A DNA stretch of 64,000 bases from Erythrobacteraceae bacterium (GTDB lineage: Bacteria; Pseudomonadota; Alphaproteobacteria; Sphingomonadales; Sphingomonadaceae). Every line of letters starts with the position of its first letter. Position 1 is the first letter of the stretch. The notes under the pieces are model-generated. The model saw only the letters and a list, made by a program, of their open reading frames with translations, was not told where the DNA came from and did not search any database. Location: NCBI GenBank assembly GCA_027486035.1, contig JAIXPX010000011.1, forward strand, positions 44,579 to 108,578, in the 5' to 3' direction. The position numbers and the translations under genes were made by a program. Of this stretch, positions 57,488-64,000 are shown one piece after another.

Positions 57488-59635
57488 CTATTTGGCGGGC
57501 GCCGGCCCCATCAGGCGCTGCATCAGGTAGATGAACTGCAAGGCCTGGAGCTTGGCGCGCTGGTCGTTGTCGACCCCGCCCGAGTGGCCCCCGGTCGTGT
57601 CCTCGAAGTAGTAATAGGGCTGGCCCAGCGCCTTGAGCTTGGCCGCACCCTTGCGCGCGTGGGCGGGATGGGTGCGGTCATCCGCGGTCGAGGCCCAGAG
57701 GAACGGCGAGGGGTAATCCACCCCTGCGACGATCTTCTGATAGGGCGTATAGCCCTCGATCCACGCCCGCTGCTCGGGGATGCGCGGATCGCCATATTCG
57801 CCGATCCACGAGGCCCCGCGCCCGATCAGGTGGTAGCGCAGCATGTCGAACAGCGGGATCTGCACGATCGCCGCGCCGAACAGGTCGGGCCGCTGGGTGA
57901 AGGCGGTGCCGACCAGCAGACCGCCCTGCGAGCCGCCCTGGATGCCGAGGTGCTCCGGCTTGGTGAAACCGCGCTTCACGAGATCCTCGCCCACGGCGAT
58001 GAAATCGTCCCAGGTGCGCTGCTTGTTCTCGCGGATCGCGGTCTGGTGCCACTGGGGTCCGAACTCCCCGCCGCCGCGCAGGTTGGCGAGCACATAGGCG
58101 CCGCCCTTCTCGACCCACAGCTTGCCGGTCGAGCCGAGATAGGCGGGCAGGCGCGGCACCTGGAAACCGCCATAGCCGGTCAGCAGCGTCGCGGTGCTGC
58201 CATCGGCCTTCATGCCCTTGGGCTTGACGATGAAATAGGGGATCCTGGTCCCGTCCTTGCTCACCGCCTCATATTGCTCGACCGTGGCGCCGGCGGGGTC
58301 GAAGTACGACGGGCTGGTCTTAAGCACCACAGGGGCGGCCTTGCCGTCGGTGTAGTAGAGCGTGGTCGGCGCAAGGAAGCCGCTCACGGTGTACATGATC
58401 TGGTCGGTGTCGTCCGAGGAGGCAGCGATACCGATCGTCGCATTGCCGGGCAGATCGACCTGCGTGCTAGACCACTTGCCGCCCGCAAAATTGAACTTCA
58501 GCACCTTGCCCACGACGTTGTCGAGCATTGCAACATAGAGCCCGCCGGCGGTGACGGTGCTGCCCTGCTTGGTCTGGCGGTAACCCGGAGCCCACACGAG
58601 CGCCTTCCCGGCGCCGTTGGGGTTCTTCTTCCAGGCGGCAAGATCGACCGCGACGAGGCTGTCGGCGGGGAAGGTCTGCGTGCCGACGGTCCAGTCGACG
58701 TCGGGCGAGAACAGCATGTGCCCGTCGACGATCCCGACCGGGTTCGCCTTGGTCGGCAGATCGAGCTGGAGCCACTGGCCGTCCTTCCAGACATACCACA
58801 GGCGCTCGTGGAAGCTGATCCCGCGATAGGCGATGCGGGCGTGGATCGTGCCCTTGTTGTCGCGCAGCAGCGTCGCGCCCGAGGACACGTCCTTGGCATC
58901 GCCGCGGAAGATTTCCTTCGCCTCGGCCAGCGGCGTGCCGCGCTTCCATTCACGGGTGGTGAAGGGATATTCGCTCTCCGTGAGCGTGCCGGGACCGAAG
59001 TTGCGGCTGACCAGCAGGGTGTTCTCGTCCACCCACTCGACCCCGCCCTGGCTCTTCTGGTCGAGCACGAAGCCGCCTTCGACGAACCGCTTCGTCACCA
59101 TGTCGAACTCGCGCATGATGGTGGCATCCTCGCCCCCGTCGGAGAGCGCGATCATGCAGCGGGTTTCGGCGGGCGGCAGGCAGGTCGAGCCCTGATAGAC
59201 CCACTCCTTGCCCTCCGCCTTGGCGAGCGCGTCAACGTCGAGAACGACCTCCCACTTGGGGTTGGCGGTGCGGTAGCTTTCCAGCGTGGTCCGGCGCAGC
59301 ACGCCCTTGGGGTTCGCCTTGTCCTGCCAGAAATTATACAGGCCATCGGGGCGGAAGCTGACGAAGGGGATGCGATCATTGCTGTCGAAAATCGCCAGCG
59401 CTTCTGCCTTGAGCTGCGCATAGCGCGGGTCGGCCTCGAAGGCGGCGAGGGTGCGCTCGTTCTCCTTCGCGACCCAGTCGAGCGCCTCGGGGCTGCGCGC
59501 CTGTTCGAGGAAGATATAGGGGTCCTGCTCGGGTCCGGGCACGCCGGGAACGGGAGTCTCGTCGGCGGCCGAAGCGCCGGTGGCGGGTGCGATGGTCATG
59601 GCGAGAGCCAGTGCGAAAGTGGAGACAAGTTTCAA
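57488..59635 (-). CDS. Prolyl oligopeptidase family serine peptidase (S9A), exported
   Basis: 715 residues. The start is a TTG at 59635, preceded by GAGGAGAGGA, which opens a signal peptide (MKLVSTFALALAMTIAP...ASA). N-terminal beta-propeller about residues 30-430, then the alpha/beta-hydrolase domain. The nucleophile Ser is in GIQGGSQGGLLVG, the Asp in STADDRTHPAHARK and the His in TTGGHSGG. Cleaves after proline in peptides, probably in the periplasm. The ORF-track start inside antisense atpC is wrong. Confidence 0.93.
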   Translation of the reverse strand: MKLVSTFALALAMTIAPATGASAADETPVPGVPGPEQDPYIFLEQARSPEALDWVAKENERTLAAFEADPRYAQLKAEALAIFDSNDRIPFVSFRPDGLYNFWQDKANPKGVLRRTTLESYRTANPKWEVVLDVDALAKAEGKEWVYQGSTCLPPAETRCMIALSDGGEDATIMREFDMVTKRFVEGGFVLDQKSQGGVEWVDENTLLVSRNFGPGTLTESEYPFTTREWKRGTPLAEAKEIFRGDAKDVSSGATLLRDNKGTIHARIAYRGISFHERLWYVWKDGQWLQLDLPTKANPVGIVDGHMLFSPDVDWTVGTQTFPADSLVAVDLAAWKKNPNGAGKALVWAPGYRQTKQGSTVTAGGLYVAMLDNVVGKVLKFNFAGGKWSSTQVDLPGNATIGIAASSDDTDQIMYTVSGFLAPTTLYYTDGKAAPVVLKTSPSYFDPAGATVEQYEAVSKDGTRIPYFIVKPKGMKADGSTATLLTGYGGFQVPRLPAYLGSTGKLWVEKGGAYVLANLRGGGEFGPQWHQTAIRENKQRTWDDFIAVGEDLVKRGFTKPEHLGIQGGSQGGLLVGTAFTQRPDLFGAAIVQIPLFDMLRYHLIGRGASWIGEYGDPRIPEQRAWIEGYTPYQKIVAGVDYPSPFLWASTADDRTHPAHARKGAAKLKALGQPYYYFEDTTGGHSGGVDNDQRAKLQALQFIYLMQRLMGPAPAK

Positions 59636-59707
59636 GCGTCCTCTCCTCAGGGGAAATGCTGGGCCGTGTTGTGCCGAGGACGAACCGCAAAGTGAAGGGG
59701 ATAGAAG

Positions 59708-59735
59708 CAAAAAGGGCGAGCCATTGGCCCGCCCT
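59708..59735 (-). terminator. Terminator of the ATP synthase F1 operon
   Basis: On the minus strand AGGGCG pairs with CGCCCT around GGCCAATGGCT, followed by TTTTT. It lies 29 bases after the atpC stop. Confidence 0.85.
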
Positions 59736-59763
59736 CGTTGGTCGTTCGTCGATGGGCGAGGTG

Positions 59764-60021
59764 TCACCCCTCGACGTGTTCGGCCAGAACCGTGAGGCCC
59801 TTGTCGCCCACTTCGGCAAAGCCGCCGCGGACCTGGATCACTTCCGGCGCGGCGCCCGCGGTGCGGAACACCTGCAGCGCGCCGTCGCGGATGGTGCTCA
59901 TGAAGGGCGCATGGCCCTCGAGCACGCCGAACTCGCCCTCGGTGCCGGGGACGACCACCATGTGGACGTCTTCCGAACGGACGAGCTTGGCCGGGGTGAC
60001 GAGTTCGAAGTGGAGGGGCAT
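59764..60021 (-). CDS. atpC: ATP synthase F1 subunit epsilon
   Basis: 85 residues, consisting of the N-terminal beta-sandwich only ([38 protein letters not shown]). The C-terminal helical inhibitory domain of longer epsilon subunits is missing, as in many alphaproteobacteria. Last gene of atpHAGDC, 5 bases after atpD. Confidence 0.95.
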   Translation of the reverse strand: MPLHFELVTPAKLVRSEDVHMVVVPGTEGEFGVLEGHAPFMSTIRDGALQVFRTAGAAPEVIQVRGGFAEVGDKGLTVLAEHVEG

Positions 60022-60026
60022 GTGCC

Positions 60027-62404
<2,378 letters not shown>

Positions 62405-62416
62405 GTCAGGGCGTCC

Positions 62417-63952
<1,536 letters not shown>

Positions 63953-63956
63953 GGGA

Positions 63957-64000
63957 TTAGGCGCCCTTCATCAGGTTCGTCAGGTTGTTCAGTTTTGTAC
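63957..64000 (-). CDS. atpH: ATP synthase F1 subunit delta, C-terminal fragment
   Basis: Only the last 13 codons and TAA are in the window (…[13 protein letters not shown]). This matches the conserved delta C-terminus '-LN-L---MKG', and the position upstream of atpA confirms it. The rest lies beyond the window end. Confidence 0.88.
   Translation of the reverse strand, partial: TKLNNLTNLMKGA

Noticed and set aside
57315-57530. 71-residue plus-strand ORF between the DUF1153 and S9 genes
   Set aside because: Crosses a strong hairpin and the 3' end of the S9 gene; no domain and no clear ribosome site.

Overview
The window is a GC-rich, gene-dense stretch of an alphaproteobacterial chromosome, most likely from Sphingomonadales (Erythrobacteraceae or a close relative). 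The evidence is a split (circularly permuted) tmRNA gene with tag ANDNEALALAA, an F1-only atpHAGDC cluster, an HdaA-type DnaA regulator, DUF1153 (SciP-like) and DUF2794 proteins, an extensin-family lipoprotein, and a large TonB-dependent receptor of the sphingomonad type. It looks like core chromosome. I see no phage, transposase, CRISPR array, rRNA or tRNA. The only obvious mobile-type module is a small higBA pair.

Layout. 1-4.5 kb: the 3' part of dsbD, then on the minus strand a lipoprotein coupled to an S10 carboxypeptidase, then higBA. 4.5-8.3 kb: uvrB, a DUF3617 lipoprotein and an alpha/beta hydrolase. 8.4-12.5 kb: a compact operon of circularly permuted ATP-grasp, alpha-E, transglutaminase-like and Anbu-type proteasome-like peptidase genes, followed by a LuxR-type regulator with an atypical receiver domain. 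13.3-17.6 kb: extensin-like lipoprotein, sodium/proline symporter, typA. 18-20.7 kb: TonB-dependent receptor with a strong terminator. 20.8-24.8 kb: YbbP/YbbA-like ABC system divergent from a TesA-like esterase. 24.8-26.6 kb: recF, then a sigma-54-type promoter ahead of a 37-residue membrane protein and a PspC protein. 26.7-30.3 kb: SDR, Nudix hydrolase, and a lemA-TPM-TPM operon.

30.3-31.0 kb has no protein gene but holds a perfect parS palindrome, a helically phased short-repeat array and ssrA. 31.0-34.8 kb: an arginine succinyltransferase operon (M20 hydrolase, astA, astB). 34.9-37.6 kb: malate synthase G and a DUF3703 protein. 37.5-43.3 kb: the outer-membrane biogenesis/maintenance operon lptD-surA-pdxA-rsmA, with a REP-like repeat placed between pdxA and rsmA. 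43.5-46.1 kb: leucyl aminopeptidase, DUF2256 microprotein, holC, ndk. 46.2-49.5 kb: purM, a purN fused to a YjbR/MmcQ-like domain, and a sulfotransferase. 49.6-53.5 kb: an exported protein, hdaA, cysE, DUF2794 and an exported hypothetical. 53.5-57.3 kb: SDR, gph, glmU with a coupled HNH-like protein, SciP-like protein. 57.5-64 kb: an S9 peptidase and the F1 ATP synthase genes, leaving the window inside atpH.

Most genes are housekeeping. The least explained parts are the two phased TCTGG repeat arrays (next to recF and next to parS), the PurN-YjbR fusion, the M20 hydrolase where an AstE would be expected, the sigma-54 promoter for a PspC pair, and the Anbu operon with its unusual regulator.
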